Positions 1 to 9,365 of a stretch of DNA of 64,000 nucleotides are shown one piece after another (position 1 is the stretch's first letter; each line of letters starts with the position of its first letter). The notes beneath the pieces are model-generated. The model was not told the DNA's origin. It saw nothing but the letters and a program-made list of their open reading frames with translations, and made no database searches. Both the position numbers and the translations under genes were made by a program. Source of the stretch: Streptococcus australis ATCC 700641 (GTDB lineage: Bacteria; Bacillota; Bacilli; Lactobacillales; Streptococcaceae); contig NZ_GL636091.1 of the NCBI RefSeq assembly GCF_000186465.1, positions 424,970-488,969 of the forward strand. The letters run 5' to 3'.

Positions 1-1065
<1,065 letters not shown>

Positions 1066-1066
1066 A

Positions 1067-1094
1067 TTGACAAATTTTCTCAATTTGCTACAAT
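1067..1094 (+). promoter_or_regulatory. Sigma-A promoter for the NUDIX-mnmG unit
   Basis: TTGACA at 1067-1072 and TACAAT at 1089-1094 are separated by 16 bp, directly behind the mnmA stop. About 110 bases of leader follow. It contains a short hairpin (TGCAGG paired with CCTGCA, about 1134-1154) before the ribosome binding site of the NUDIX gene. Confidence 0.75.
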
Positions 1095-1202
1095 AATAAA
1101 AGCAATAGAAGTGATGGTCAAAGCTCATGGATGTTGCAGGCTTTTTTGTCCTGCACTTCTCAGAGTTTTGACTATTTTTGTGTCGTTTCGAAAGGAAGTT
1201 AC

Positions 1203-1658
1203 ATGCAAGAACAGGATTTTCGGACCAAGTCAAACCAAACGGTTTTTGGTGTGAGAGCGACTGCTTTGATTGTAAAAGACAATCGCTTATTAGTCGTAGA
1301 AGATGAGGATGGTTTTTATACAATCGGAGGTGCTATTCAAGTGGATGAAGCTACTGGAGATGCCGTAGTTCGAGAAGTAAAAGAGGAACTTGGGGTCGCA
1401 TCTAGAGCGGTTCAGTTAGCTTTCATTGTTGAAAATCGATTTGAACAAGCTGAGGTCCACTATCATAATATCGAGTTCCATTATTTAGTAGACTTACTGG
1501 AAGATGCACCGTTAACCATGCAAGAAGATGCGAAGCCCTTACCTTGCCGGTGGCTTGCTTTAGATGATCTACATACTGTTAATCTGAAGCCGTCATTTTT
1601 AAAAACCGCCTTACCAGATTGGGACGGACAATTACGACACATCCATCTTAAAGAATAG
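1203..1658 (+). CDS. NUDIX hydrolase
   Basis: A 151-residue NUDIX protein. The NUDIX box (G-x5-E-x7-REV-x-EELGV) is intact at about residues 41-63, so it should bind Mg2+ and cleave a nucleoside diphosphate linked to another group; the substrate cannot be told from sequence. The ATG at 1203 was chosen because AAAGGAAG lies just upstream. The open frame continues to 1131, but that part covers the leader hairpin and has no ribosome binding site. The gene ends 8 bases before mnmG and is probably co-transcribed with it. Confidence 0.88.
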   Translation: MQEQDFRTKSNQTVFGVRATALIVKDNRLLVVEDEDGFYTIGGAIQVDEATGDAVVREVKEELGVASRAVQLAFIVENRFEQAEVHYHNIEFHYLVDLLEDAPLTMQEDAKPLPCRWLALDDLHTVNLKPSFLKTALPDWDGQLRHIHLKE

Positions 1659-1666
1659 GAGAAAAA

Positions 1667-3574
1667 ATGACTTATAATTTTATAGAAGAATACGATATTA
1701 TTGTAATCGGAGCGGGGCATGCTGGGGTAGAAGCCTCCCTTGCTGCGAGCCGAATGGGTTGTAAAGTTTTACTTGCAACCATCAATATCGAAATGTTGGC
1801 GTTTTTGCCATGTAATCCTTCAATTGGTGGTTCGGCAAAAGGGATTGTGGTCCGTGAGGTAGATGCCCTCGGCGGCGAGATGGCCAAGAATATTGACAAG
1901 TCCTACATTCAAATGAAGATGTTGAATACAGGAAAGGGTCCAGCAGTCCGTGCACTTCGTGCCCAAGCGGATAAGGAACTTTATTCTAAGGAAATGCGCA
2001 GGACGGTTGAGAACCAAGAAAACTTGACTCTTCGCCAAACCATGATTGATGAAATTTTGGTAGAAGATGGGAAGGTTATTGGTGTTCGAACTGCGACTCA
2101 CCAAGAATATGGGGCCAAGGCTGTTATTGTCACGACTGGAACAGCTTTACGTGGAGAAATCATCATTGGGGATCTCAAGTATTCATCTGGCCCTAACCAT
2201 AGCCTTGCTTCTATTAATTTGGCTGACAATCTCAAAAATCTAGGACTAGAAATTGGTCGTTTCAAAACGGGTACGCCACCACGTGTAAAGGCATCGTCAA
2301 TCAATTATGAAGAAACGGAAATTCAACCTGGTGATGAGAATCCAAATCACTTTTCTTACAATTCGCGTGACGAGGATTATTTAAAGGATCAAATCCCTTG
2401 TTGGCTAACCTATACCAATAGTCAAAGTCACGAGATCATCAACAGCAATTTACACCGGGCCCCTATGTTTACAGGTGTTGTAAAGGGTGTTGGCCCTCGT
2501 TATTGTCCATCTATTGAAGATAAAATTGTTCGCTTTGCTGACAAGGAACGTCATCAGCTTTTCCTTGAACCAGAAGGACGCAATACAGAAGAAGTCTATG
2601 TCCAAGGCTTGTCAACCAGTTTACCAGAGGATGTGCAACGAGATCTTGTCCATTCTATTAAGGGATTGGAAAATGCTGAGATGATGCGAACGGGTTATGC
2701 GATTGAGTATGATATGGTTCTTCCACATCAATTGCGGGCAACTTTAGAAACCAAGAAAATTTCAGGTCTCTTTACAGCAGGCCAAACCAATGGAACATCT
2801 GGCTATGAGGAAGCTGCTGGCCAAGGAATTGTGGCAGGGATTAATGCTGCCCTAAAAATTCAAGGAAAACCAGAGCTCATCTTGAAACGTAGTGATGGTT
2901 ATATTGGAGTCATGATTGATGACTTGGTAACCAAAGGGACAGTTGAGCCCTATCGTTTGTTAACAAGTCGTGCTGAATATCGTTTGATTCTTCGTCATGA
3001 TAATGCAGATATGCGCTTGACAGAAATCGGTCGCGAGGTTGGTCTAGTTGACGACGAACGTTGGGCACGTTTTGAAACCAAGAAGTATCAGTTTGAAAAT
3101 GAAATGAAGCGCCTTGACAGTATCAAGCTAAAACCTGTAAAGGAAACGAACGAGAAGGTGGCAGCGCTAGGCTTTAAACCATTGACAGATGCTGTCACAG
3201 CCAAAGAATTCTTGAGAAGACCAGAAGTATCTTATCAAGATGTTGTCAACTTTATCGGACCAGCGACTGAAGAACTAGATGATAAGATTATCGAGCTGAT
3301 TGAAACTGAAATTAAGTACGAGGGTTATATCTCAAAAGCTTTAGATCAGGTTGAAAAAATGAAGCGAATGGAAGAAAAACGAATTCCTGCCAATATTGAC
3401 TGGGATGATATTGACTCCATCGCAACAGAAGCTCGTCAAAAGTTCAAACTGATTAATCCAGAGACCATTGGTCAAGCTAGCCGGATCTCAGGTGTCAACC
3501 CAGCTGACATTTCTATCTTGATGGTGTATCTTGAAGGCAAGAGTCGGAGCATTTCTAAGAATCAAGAAAAATAA
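1667..3574 (+). CDS. mnmG: tRNA uridine 5-carboxymethylaminomethyl modification enzyme MnmG (GidA)
   Basis: With MnmE, MnmG installs the carboxymethylaminomethyl group at C5 of the wobble uridine, using FAD and methylene-THF. The 635-residue length is normal. The N-terminal dinucleotide fold carries GAGHAGVEA (about residues 14-22), followed by the PCNPSIGG segment. [18 protein letters not shown] is the conserved FAD-contact region near residue 370, and the C-terminal helical MnmE-binding domain is present ([20 protein letters not shown]). AGGAGA at 1656-1661 supports the start. A hairpin terminator follows, so this closes the unit that begins at the 1067 promoter. Confidence 0.98.
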   Translation: MTYNFIEEYDIIVIGAGHAGVEASLAASRMGCKVLLATINIEMLAFLPCNPSIGGSAKGIVVREVDALGGEMAKNIDKSYIQMKMLNTGKGPAVRALRAQADKELYSKEMRRTVENQENLTLRQTMIDEILVEDGKVIGVRTATHQEYGAKAVIVTTGTALRGEIIIGDLKYSSGPNHSLASINLADNLKNLGLEIGRFKTGTPPRVKASSINYEETEIQPGDENPNHFSYNSRDEDYLKDQIPCWLTYTNSQSHEIINSNLHRAPMFTGVVKGVGPRYCPSIEDKIVRFADKERHQLFLEPEGRNTEEVYVQGLSTSLPEDVQRDLVHSIKGLENAEMMRTGYAIEYDMVLPHQLRATLETKKISGLFTAGQTNGTSGYEEAAGQGIVAGINAALKIQGKPELILKRSDGYIGVMIDDLVTKGTVEPYRLLTSRAEYRLILRHDNADMRLTEIGREVGLVDDERWARFETKKYQFENEMKRLDSIKLKPVKETNEKVAALGFKPLTDAVTAKEFLRRPEVSYQDVVNFIGPATEELDDKIIELIETEIKYEGYISKALDQVEKMKRMEEKRIPANIDWDDIDSIATEARQKFKLINPETIGQASRISGVNPADISILMVYLEGKSRSISKNQEK

Positions 3575-3604
3575 TCCTAACTTATTATGATGTAAATATG
3601 TGGA

Positions 3605-3636
3605 AGAAGTAGCCAAATAGCTACTTCTTTTCTCGT
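3605..3636 (+). terminator. Intrinsic terminator after mnmG
   Basis: Nine-base-pair stem AGAAGTAGC / GCTACTTCT (3605-3613 with 3620-3628), six-base loop, then a T-rich tail. Confidence 0.85.
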
Positions 3637-3765
3637 TCTGCTGTATATTTACAATAGTGTAAACATCCTTTACACCATTTGACAAATGAGGGACCGGACC
3701 TTAATCCCTGTCAGCTTTTTCTTTGGTGGAAAGGCTTGACTGTCCTCGCTTTTTCTTATGTTTTA

Positions 3766-3774
3766 TGGTATAAT
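3766..3774 (+). promoter_or_regulatory. Extended -10 promoter for gdpP
   Basis: TGGTATAAT lies 20 bases upstream of the proposed gdpP start and has no good -35 element. A start codon at 3758 in the same frame would lie upstream of this -10, which argues against the longer gdpP. Confidence 0.7.
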
Positions 3775-3793
3775 GGCCCAACAGAGGTTTATG

Positions 3794-5770
3794 ATGAAAA
3801 AATTTCGTATGACGCCTATCCATTATTGTATGGTAGGTTTGTTAGCATTTATTATATTAGCCATCAGTTCCAGATTATTGGGTGGCACAATTGTAAATTT
3901 ATTTGTGATTCTGTTGATTCTTTCCGGTGTCATCTATCTCTTTCTTCATCAATTAAAGCAAGTAGAATTGGATGAGCTAGAACAAATTCAATATGTCAAT
4001 CATCAGGCTGAAAATGGGTTGGCATCGCTACTGGATAAAATGCCAGTTGGTGTAATCAAGGTAAACGGTGAAACCAATGAAGTTGAGTGGTTCAATCCTT
4101 ATGCGGAGTTGATTTTCTCCACTGAGGATGGGCAATTCGATGTGGAATACCTGCAACAAGTGTTGGCGATCCCTTTTGAAGGGAAAGGCCATTATGCAAC
4201 CATTGGAGATAAGAAATATTCTGTTTATCTAGATTCCCAGGCCAGTGTCGTTTATTTTTTTGATGCGTCTAGTGAGTACGAGGCCAACGTTGGTCTTGTA
4301 ACGACTAGGCCGGTCATCGGGATTATGTCCGTAGACAACTATGATGATTTAGAAGATGTTGTATCTGATTCGGATATCAGTAGCATCAATGGATTTATTG
4401 CAAACTTTGTTGAAGAATTCTCGGAAAAATACCATATATTTTACCGAAGAGTTGTGATGGATCGTTTTTATCTCTTTACCGACTATACGGTCCTTGAACA
4501 ATTAATAGAATCTAAATTTTCTATTATTGACCAATTCCGTGAGGAAGCGAAAAATCGTGAATTACCCATTACGTTAAGTATGGGATTCTCTTACGGAGAT
4601 GGCAAACATGATGAAATCGGTAGAGTTGCTTTGTCAAATCTAAACTTAGCTGAGGTTCGAGGTGGTGACCAAGCAGTTGTGAAAGAAAGAGAAGAAGGCA
4701 AGGATCCTATTTTCTTTGGAGGAGGGACAGCTTCTGCTATCAAGCGCACCCGCACACGAACTCGTGCAATGATGACAGCCATTTCTGAAAAAATCAAATC
4801 AGTTGATCAGGTATTTGTTGTTGGCCATAAAAAATTAGATATGGATGCTTTGGGAGCATCGATTGGGATGCAATTATTTGCAAACAATATCAACGAACGC
4901 TCTTATGCAGTTTATGATGATACGTCTATGGCTCAGGATATCGAACGAGCAGTTGAAAAAATTCAATCAGATGGAGCGACTAAACTAGTAACAGTTTCAG
5001 ATGCTTTACGGATGGTAAGCGATCAATCCCTTTTGATTATGGTAGACCATTCGAAGACAGCTCTCACGCTTTCAAATGATTTGTATGAGAAATTTTCCCA
5101 AGTCATTGTCATTGATCACCATAGACGGGACGAAGACTTTCCTGAAAATGCCATGATCACTTATATTGAAAGTGGCGCAAGTAGTGCGAGTGAGTTGGTT
5201 ACTGAATTGCTTCAGTTCCAGAATTCTAAGAAGAACCGCTTGAATAAGATTCAAGCCAGTGTTCTGATGGCCGGTATTATGTTGGATACCAAGAATTTCT
5301 CAGTTCGCGTAACCAGTCGTACATTTGATGTAGCTAGTTATTTACGAAGCCGAGGCAGTGATAGTGTTCTCATCCAGGAAATTTCAGCTACTAACTTTGA
5401 TGAGTACCGCGAAGTAAATGAATTGATCCTAAATGGTCAAATGGTCTTCCCACATATTATTGTGGCAACAGGAGCAGCAGATGTTCCTTATGGAACAGTC
5501 ACCATTAGTAAAGCAGCGGATAGTATGTTGGCCATGTCCAAAATTGAAGCGACCTTTGTTATTGCATTGAATGAACAAGGAAGCATTTCCATTTCAGCTC
5601 GAAGCAGAAGCAAAGTCAACGTGCAAAAAATTATGGAGCAAATGGGAGGCGGAGGCCACTTTAATTCGGCGGCTTCTCAGTTGGAAGATGTAACCATCGA
5701 TCAGGTTCGTGCCCAGTTGATTGACTGTATTCAAGAAGAGGTCCAAAAGGATAAGGAGGAAGAAGAATGA
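3794..5770 (+). CDS. gdpP: Cyclic-di-AMP phosphodiesterase GdpP (Pde1)
   Basis: A membrane-bound phosphodiesterase that degrades c-di-AMP to pApA and so influences cell-wall and osmotic homeostasis. The order of parts in 658 residues fits the family: two N-terminal membrane helices (about 8-50), a PAS-like domain, a degenerate GGDEF domain (about 170-300), then the catalytic DHH/DHHA1 module with DMDALGAS (about 350), DHHRRDEDF (about 440) and [11 protein letters not shown] (about 617). The start was placed at the second ATG of ATGATG because of spacing from AGAGG and because the -10 element excludes 3758. Its stop overlaps the rplI start (ATGA). Confidence 0.95.
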   Translation: MKKFRMTPIHYCMVGLLAFIILAISSRLLGGTIVNLFVILLILSGVIYLFLHQLKQVELDELEQIQYVNHQAENGLASLLDKMPVGVIKVNGETNEVEWFNPYAELIFSTEDGQFDVEYLQQVLAIPFEGKGHYATIGDKKYSVYLDSQASVVYFFDASSEYEANVGLVTTRPVIGIMSVDNYDDLEDVVSDSDISSINGFIANFVEEFSEKYHIFYRRVVMDRFYLFTDYTVLEQLIESKFSIIDQFREEAKNRELPITLSMGFSYGDGKHDEIGRVALSNLNLAEVRGGDQAVVKEREEGKDPIFFGGGTASAIKRTRTRTRAMMTAISEKIKSVDQVFVVGHKKLDMDALGASIGMQLFANNINERSYAVYDDTSMAQDIERAVEKIQSDGATKLVTVSDALRMVSDQSLLIMVDHSKTALTLSNDLYEKFSQVIVIDHHRRDEDFPENAMITYIESGASSASELVTELLQFQNSKKNRLNKIQASVLMAGIMLDTKNFSVRVTSRTFDVASYLRSRGSDSVLIQEISATNFDEYREVNELILNGQMVFPHIIVATGAADVPYGTVTISKAADSMLAMSKIEATFVIALNEQGSISISARSRSKVNVQKIMEQMGGGGHFNSAASQLEDVTIDQVRAQLIDCIQEEVQKDKEEEE

Positions 5771-6218
5771 AAGTTATCTTTTTAGCAGATGTAAAAGGAA
5801 AAGGAAAAAAGGGGAAATTAAAGAAGTCCCAACAGGTTATGCGCAAAACTTTTTGATTAAAAAGAATTTAGCTAAGGAAGCCAATGCCCAAGCGATTGGG
5901 GAGCTTCGTGGTAAGCAAAAATCTGAAGAAAAAGCCCATGCGGAACTAGTCGCAGAAGCGAAAGACATTCAAGCAAAATTAGAAGAAGAAACGACCGTTG
6001 TCCAATTTACAGAAAAAATTGGTCCTGATGGACGTACATTTGGTTCGATTACCAATAAAAAAATTGCAGAAGAACTACAAAAACAATTTGGAATTAAAAT
6101 CGATAAGCGTCACATTCAAGTGGCTTCACCAATTCGCTCTGTTGGGTTGATTGATGTGCCTGTTAAAATTTATCAGGATATTACAGGTGTTATCCAAATT
6201 CGAGTAAATGAAGGTTAA
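5767..6218 (+). pseudogene. rplI: 50S ribosomal protein L9 gene with a single-base frameshift
   Basis: L9 is a two-domain protein of the large ribosomal subunit. The ATG at 5767 overlaps the gdpP stop and opens a typical L9 N-terminus ([16 protein letters not shown]). After the lysine-rich stretch the frame is lost and stops at 5854, giving 29 residues. The remainder ([13 protein letters not shown], linker helix, C-terminal domain ending RVNEG) is intact one frame back. Six A and four G stand at 5805-5814 where one more base would be needed, so this is a one-base deletion in a homopolymer. It may be an assembly error, a true lesion (L9 is dispensable in several bacteria), or translation rescued by -1 slippage at the heptamer there. 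Confidence 0.85.
5805..5811 (+). other. A AAA AAG slippery heptamer at the rplI frameshift
   Basis: Read in the rplI start frame, the codons are GGA AAA AAG GGG. A -1 slip on A AAA AAG would put the ribosome exactly into the frame that encodes the rest of L9 (next codons GGG GAA ATT). Upstream AGGA-like tracts at 5796-5804 resemble the stimulatory Shine-Dalgarno of bacterial -1 frameshift sites such as E. coli dnaX. That slippage happens here is inference. Confidence 0.5.
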
Positions 6219-6242
6219 GTACATCGTTAGAAAGGAATGACT

Positions 6243-7598
6243 ATGGCTGAGATAGAAGAATTAAGAACCCAGCCTCAAGATATCCAAGCAGAGCAATCTG
6301 TCTTAGGAGCCATCTTTATTGATGAGGGAAAACTGGTTTTTGTTCGTGAGTTTATTGAGCCAGCAGATTTCTTTAAATATGCCCATCGGTTAATTTTTAA
6401 GGCGATGATTGACCTTGCAGACAGAGGAGATGCTATTGATGCGACTACAGTTCGCAATATTTTAGATAGTCAAGGGGATTTGCAAAATATCGGCGGTCTC
6501 TCTTATCTAGCCGAAATCATCAACTCTGTTCCAACCTCAGCCAATGCGGAATATTACGCAAAGATTGTTTCTGAAAAAGCGGTTCTAAGACGCCTGATTG
6601 CTCGTTTAACGGAGAGCATCAATCAAGCATATGATGGAGCTAGTCCGTCGGATGAAATTATTGCAGGTGCAGAAAAAGCTCTGATTGATGTTAGTGAAAA
6701 TGCCAACCGGAGTGGTTTCAAGAATATCAAGGATATCTTAAATATCAACTTTGGAAGTCTTGAAACTCGGTCTTTGCAGACAACAGATATTACTGGGATT
6801 GCAACGGGATATCGAGATCTTGATCATATGACAACAGGTCTTCATGAAGAAGAGTTGATTATTCTTGCAGCTCGTCCAGCGGTTGGTAAAACTGCCTTTG
6901 CTCTAAACATTGCCCAAAATATTGGAACTAAGTTGGATAAAACAGTTGCTATTTTCTCGCTGGAAATGGGTGCTGAAAGTTTGGTAGACCGGATGTTGGC
7001 AGCAGAGGGCTTGATTGAATCCCATTCTATTCGTACGGGTCAGCTGACAGACGATGAGTGGCGAAAATATGCCATTGCACAAGGAAACCTAGCCAATGCA
7101 AGCATTTATATAGATGATACTCCCGGTATTCGGATTACAGAAATTCGGTCTCGTTCTAGAAAATTAGCACAAGAGACAGGTAATCTCGGTTTAATCCTCA
7201 TCGACTACTTGCAGTTGATTACTGGGACTGGACGCGAAAACCGTCAACAGGAAGTATCAGAAATTTCTCGTCAATTAAAAATTTTGGCGAAGGAATTAAA
7301 GGTTCCTGTGATTGCCCTCAGTCAGCTATCTCGGGGAGTCGAACAACGACAAGATAAACGTCCAGTTCTATCAGATATCCGTGAATCAGGATCCATCGAG
7401 CAGGATGCAGATATTGTTGCCTTTCTATATCGGGATGACTACTATGAACGTGCAGGCGAGGAAGAAGAAGGCTTGCCAAATAATAAGGTTGAAGTCATCA
7501 TTGAAAAAAACCGTTCGGGAGCGCGTGGGACAGTGGAGTTAATCTTCCAAAAGGAATATAATAAATTCTCCAGCATATCAAAGAGAGTAGAGGAATAA
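6243..7598 (+). CDS. dnaB: Replicative DNA helicase DnaB (DnaC in Firmicute usage)
   Basis: Hexameric 5'-3' helicase that unwinds DNA at the replication fork. The N-terminal primase-binding domain begins with LRTQPQDIQAEQSVLGAIF; the RecA-like motor has the Walker A ARPAVGKTAFAL near residue 212, a Walker B ending LILIDYLQLI, and the C-terminal DIRESGSIEQDAD motif. Length is 451 residues. The second in-frame ATG (6243) was chosen over 6237 because AAAGGA at 6231-6236 abuts the first one. The gdpP-rplI-dnaB order is the usual streptococcal arrangement and suggests one transcript. Confidence 0.97.
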   Translation: MAEIEELRTQPQDIQAEQSVLGAIFIDEGKLVFVREFIEPADFFKYAHRLIFKAMIDLADRGDAIDATTVRNILDSQGDLQNIGGLSYLAEIINSVPTSANAEYYAKIVSEKAVLRRLIARLTESINQAYDGASPSDEIIAGAEKALIDVSENANRSGFKNIKDILNINFGSLETRSLQTTDITGIATGYRDLDHMTTGLHEEELIILAARPAVGKTAFALNIAQNIGTKLDKTVAIFSLEMGAESLVDRMLAAEGLIESHSIRTGQLTDDEWRKYAIAQGNLANASIYIDDTPGIRITEIRSRSRKLAQETGNLGLILIDYLQLITGTGRENRQQEVSEISRQLKILAKELKVPVIALSQLSRGVEQRQDKRPVLSDIRESGSIEQDADIVAFLYRDDYYERAGEEEEGLPNNKVEVIIEKNRSGARGTVELIFQKEYNKFSSISKRVEE

Positions 7599-7601
7599 TG
7601 G

Positions 7602-7874
7602 ATGAGTGATGCATTTACTGATGTAGCAAAAATGAAAAAAATCAAAGAAGAAATCAAGGCTCATGAAGGCCAAATTGTGGAAATGACCTTGGAAAATGGT
7701 CGTAAACGTCAAAAAAATAAATTTGGTCGATTAATTGAAGTCTATCCTTCTTTGTTTATTATCGAATATACAAATGAAAATAGTTTACCTGGTGAGCCAG
7801 CGACAACCTATGTCGAATCTTATACTTACTCAGATATTTTAACTGAGAAAAATCTGATTCATTACTTAGATTAA
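7602..7874 (+). CDS. Veg family protein (DUF1021)
   Basis: A 90-residue protein resembling B. subtilis Veg, which affects biofilm formation through the SinR circuit; its streptococcal role is not known to me. Family-like features are the basic GRKRQKNKFGRLIEVYPSLFIIEY block and the C-terminal SYTYSDILTE. The ATG at 7602 has AGAGG eight bases upstream, inside the end of dnaB, so it is translated from the dnaB transcript. A strong terminator follows at 7901. Confidence 0.85.
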   Translation: MSDAFTDVAKMKKIKEEIKAHEGQIVEMTLENGRKRQKNKFGRLIEVYPSLFIIEYTNENSLPGEPATTYVESYTYSDILTEKNLIHYLD

Positions 7875-7900
7875 TTTGGTTAGGGTGATCTACCCATTCC

Positions 7901-7930
7901 AACCATCTCTTCTAGGAGATGGTTTTTTTT
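7901..7930 (+). terminator. Intrinsic terminator after veg
   Basis: Nine-base-pair stem AACCATCTC / GAGATGGTT followed by a run of T. It closes the gdpP-rplI-dnaB-veg unit. Confidence 0.9.
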
Positions 7931-8281
7931 GATGATATGAACCATATAATAGATGTTAATTGTGTAAATTTATTGACAAAGGTGTCAATTTTACAATCAA
8001 ATCTGTCAATAATAGATAGGGAATCTTTTGAAGAGTCATCTCATTTATGTTCTTAATCTTTCTACAATATAGAGATATTTGGGAGACTGTTAAAACAATC
8101 ATACTTGACTAGCTGTAAATAAGCTGTAAAGATTCATGTAAACAAAATAAATATTATAAGACAGGAAAGAAAAATACATGATAATCGAAGTCAGAAATTA
8201 GAAATTTAGAAAGTCGCTAGCCAGAAGCCTTCATTTTACTTTTCAGTTATAGAAAGAAATACAAAAAAACGAGAAAGCAAC
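7931..8281 (+). other. AT-rich gene-free stretch upstream of rpsD
   Basis: About 350 bases with no credible gene. It holds three repeat signals: a perfect inverted repeat ATTGACA-aagg-TGTCAAT (7972-7989), a second TGTCAAT at 8004-8010 exactly 21 bases after the first, and a tandem AGCTGTAAA (8111-8119 and 8122-8130, period 11) with a weaker third copy CATGTAAA at 8135. These look like protein binding sites, but no promoter of good quality lies beside them. Two tiny ORFs (7937, 8047) lack convincing ribosome binding sites. Confidence 0.6.
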
Positions 8282-8310
8282 TTTACAAGGACTGGTATTG
8301 GTGGTATAAT
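8282..8310 (+). promoter_or_regulatory. rpsD promoter
   Basis: TTTACA (8282-8287), 17 bp, TATAAT (8305-8310). Transcription should begin near 8317, about 155 bases upstream of the rpsD start. Confidence 0.85.
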
Positions 8311-8316
8311 AGAATT

Positions 8317-8471
8317 TGTGCGAAATGACAGCAGGACAAAATGAAGCTCGTCAACAGGAAGCCAGCTAGAAAAGTAACCTTTGCTGTTTGGGCGAAGGCT
8401 TTCTGAACGAATCAGGTTTGTCTAAAACGTTATTTCCTACAAAAAATTATTTTTATAGGAGGACATTTCAA
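8317..8471 (+). promoter_or_regulatory. rpsD 5' leader, probable S4 autoregulatory RNA
   Basis: About 155 untranslated bases separate the promoter from the rpsD ribosome binding site (AGGAGG at 8458-8463). In Firmicutes, S4 represses its own mRNA through a structured leader, and a monocistronic rpsD with a leader of this length is typical. The fold was not computed, so the regulatory role is inferred from gene identity and leader length. Confidence 0.5.
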
Positions 8472-9083
8472 ATGTCACGTTATACAGGACCATCTTGGAA
8501 ACAATCTCGCCGTCTTGGCTTGTCACTTACAGGTACAGGTAAAGAATTGGCACGTCGTAACTATGTACCAGGTCAACACGGACCAAACAACCGTTCAAAA
8601 TTATCAGAATACGGTTTGCAATTAGCTGAAAAACAAAAACTTCGTTTCTCTTACGGACTTGGTGAAAAACAATTCCGTAACTTGTTCGTACAAGCTACTA
8701 AGATCAAAGAAGGAACAGTCGGTTTCAACTTCATGCTTCTTTTGGAACGTCGTTTGGATAACGTTGTTTACCGTCTTGGACTTGCGACTACCCGTCGTCA
8801 AGCTCGTCAATTCGTTAACCACGGTCACATCCTTGTTGACGGAAAACGCGTTGATATCCCTTCATACCGTGTAACTCCAGGTCAAGTGATCTCAGTTCGC
8901 GAAAAATCAGCTAAAGTTCCAGCGATCCTTGAAGCTGTTGAAGCAACTCTTGGACGTCCAGCATTCGTATCATTCGATGCTGAAAAATTGGAAGGTTCAT
9001 TGACTCGCTTGCCAGAACGCGATGAAATCAACCCAGAAATCAACGAAGCACTTGTCGTTGAATTCTACAACAAAATGCTTTAA
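8472..9083 (+). CDS. rpsD: 30S ribosomal protein S4
   Basis: S4 nucleates 16S rRNA folding and represses its own synthesis in many bacteria. Translation from the ATG at 8472, eight bases after AGGAGG, gives 203 residues, the normal length. The N-terminus ([15 protein letters not shown]) and the S4 RNA-binding domain ([20 protein letters not shown], then [18 protein letters not shown]) are complete. An upstream in-frame start at 8388 lies in the leader and lacks a ribosome binding site. Codons are strongly biased (AAC, CGT, GGT), as expected for an abundant protein. It is transcribed alone, from its own promoter to its own terminator. Confidence 0.98.
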   Translation: MSRYTGPSWKQSRRLGLSLTGTGKELARRNYVPGQHGPNNRSKLSEYGLQLAEKQKLRFSYGLGEKQFRNLFVQATKIKEGTVGFNFMLLLERRLDNVVYRLGLATTRRQARQFVNHGHILVDGKRVDIPSYRVTPGQVISVREKSAKVPAILEAVEATLGRPAFVSFDAEKLEGSLTRLPERDEINPEINEALVVEFYNKML

Positions 9084-9103
9084 TTTTAAGAAAAAATTTG
9101 CAG

Positions 9104-9132
9104 AAAGCCTACGACAGTGGGCTTTTTGTTTT
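9104..9132 (+). terminator. Intrinsic terminator after rpsD
   Basis: AAAGCC (9104-9109) pairs with GGCTTT (9120-9125), followed by a T-rich tail. A second weak GC-rich hairpin with a T run follows near 9199-9232. Confidence 0.7.
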
Positions 9133-9272
9133 GTCTTAAAGCGTTGATTTCGGGGTTTGTTCCCTTATTTGCTCCCTAAGTTTACTTCGTAGAAAGAAAT
9201 GGCCGTCGTAAAAATAGGCGGTTTTTCTTTTTCAAAATAGATAACAACTCTCCTGATTTCGATATTTTTATG

Positions 9273-9339
9273 ACCAAATACCTAAAATAATGAACCAAAT
9301 AGCGATTTTTTCTTCTTAGATAGTCCTTTTTGTTAAGAT
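9273..9339 (+). promoter_or_regulatory. comAB promoter with direct repeats at ComE-type spacing
   Basis: ACCAAATA occurs at 9273-9280 and again at 9294-9301, a 21-base period (two helical turns). That is the spacing of the direct repeats bound by LytTR-type regulators such as ComE. An extended -10 element TGTTAAGAT lies at 9331-9339, 29 bases after the second repeat and 26 bases before comA. In S. pneumoniae comAB is ComE-activated. The half-site here differs from the pneumococcal consensus, so the assignment rests on spacing and context. Confidence 0.5.
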
Positions 9340-9365
9340 GAAACAAACGATTGGAAAGGGTTCTT

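Noticed and set aside
1131..1202. N-terminal extension of the NUDIX gene by 24 codons
   Set aside because: The extension covers a leader hairpin, has no ribosome binding site, and the start at 1203 has a good one.
7937..8056. 39-codon ORF in the gap before rpsD
   Set aside because: There is no ribosome binding site, it overlaps the inverted repeat at 7972, and the composition does not look like a protein.
8047..8112. 21-codon ORF (MFLIFLQYRDIW...) that might encode a short hydrophobic peptide
   Set aside because: No Rgg-type regulator gene lies nearby and the GAAGAG upstream is too far from the start; kept only as a remark in the gap finding.
9199..9232. Second hairpin after rpsD as a separate RNA gene
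   Set aside because: The stem is short and imperfect; it is more likely a back-up terminator.
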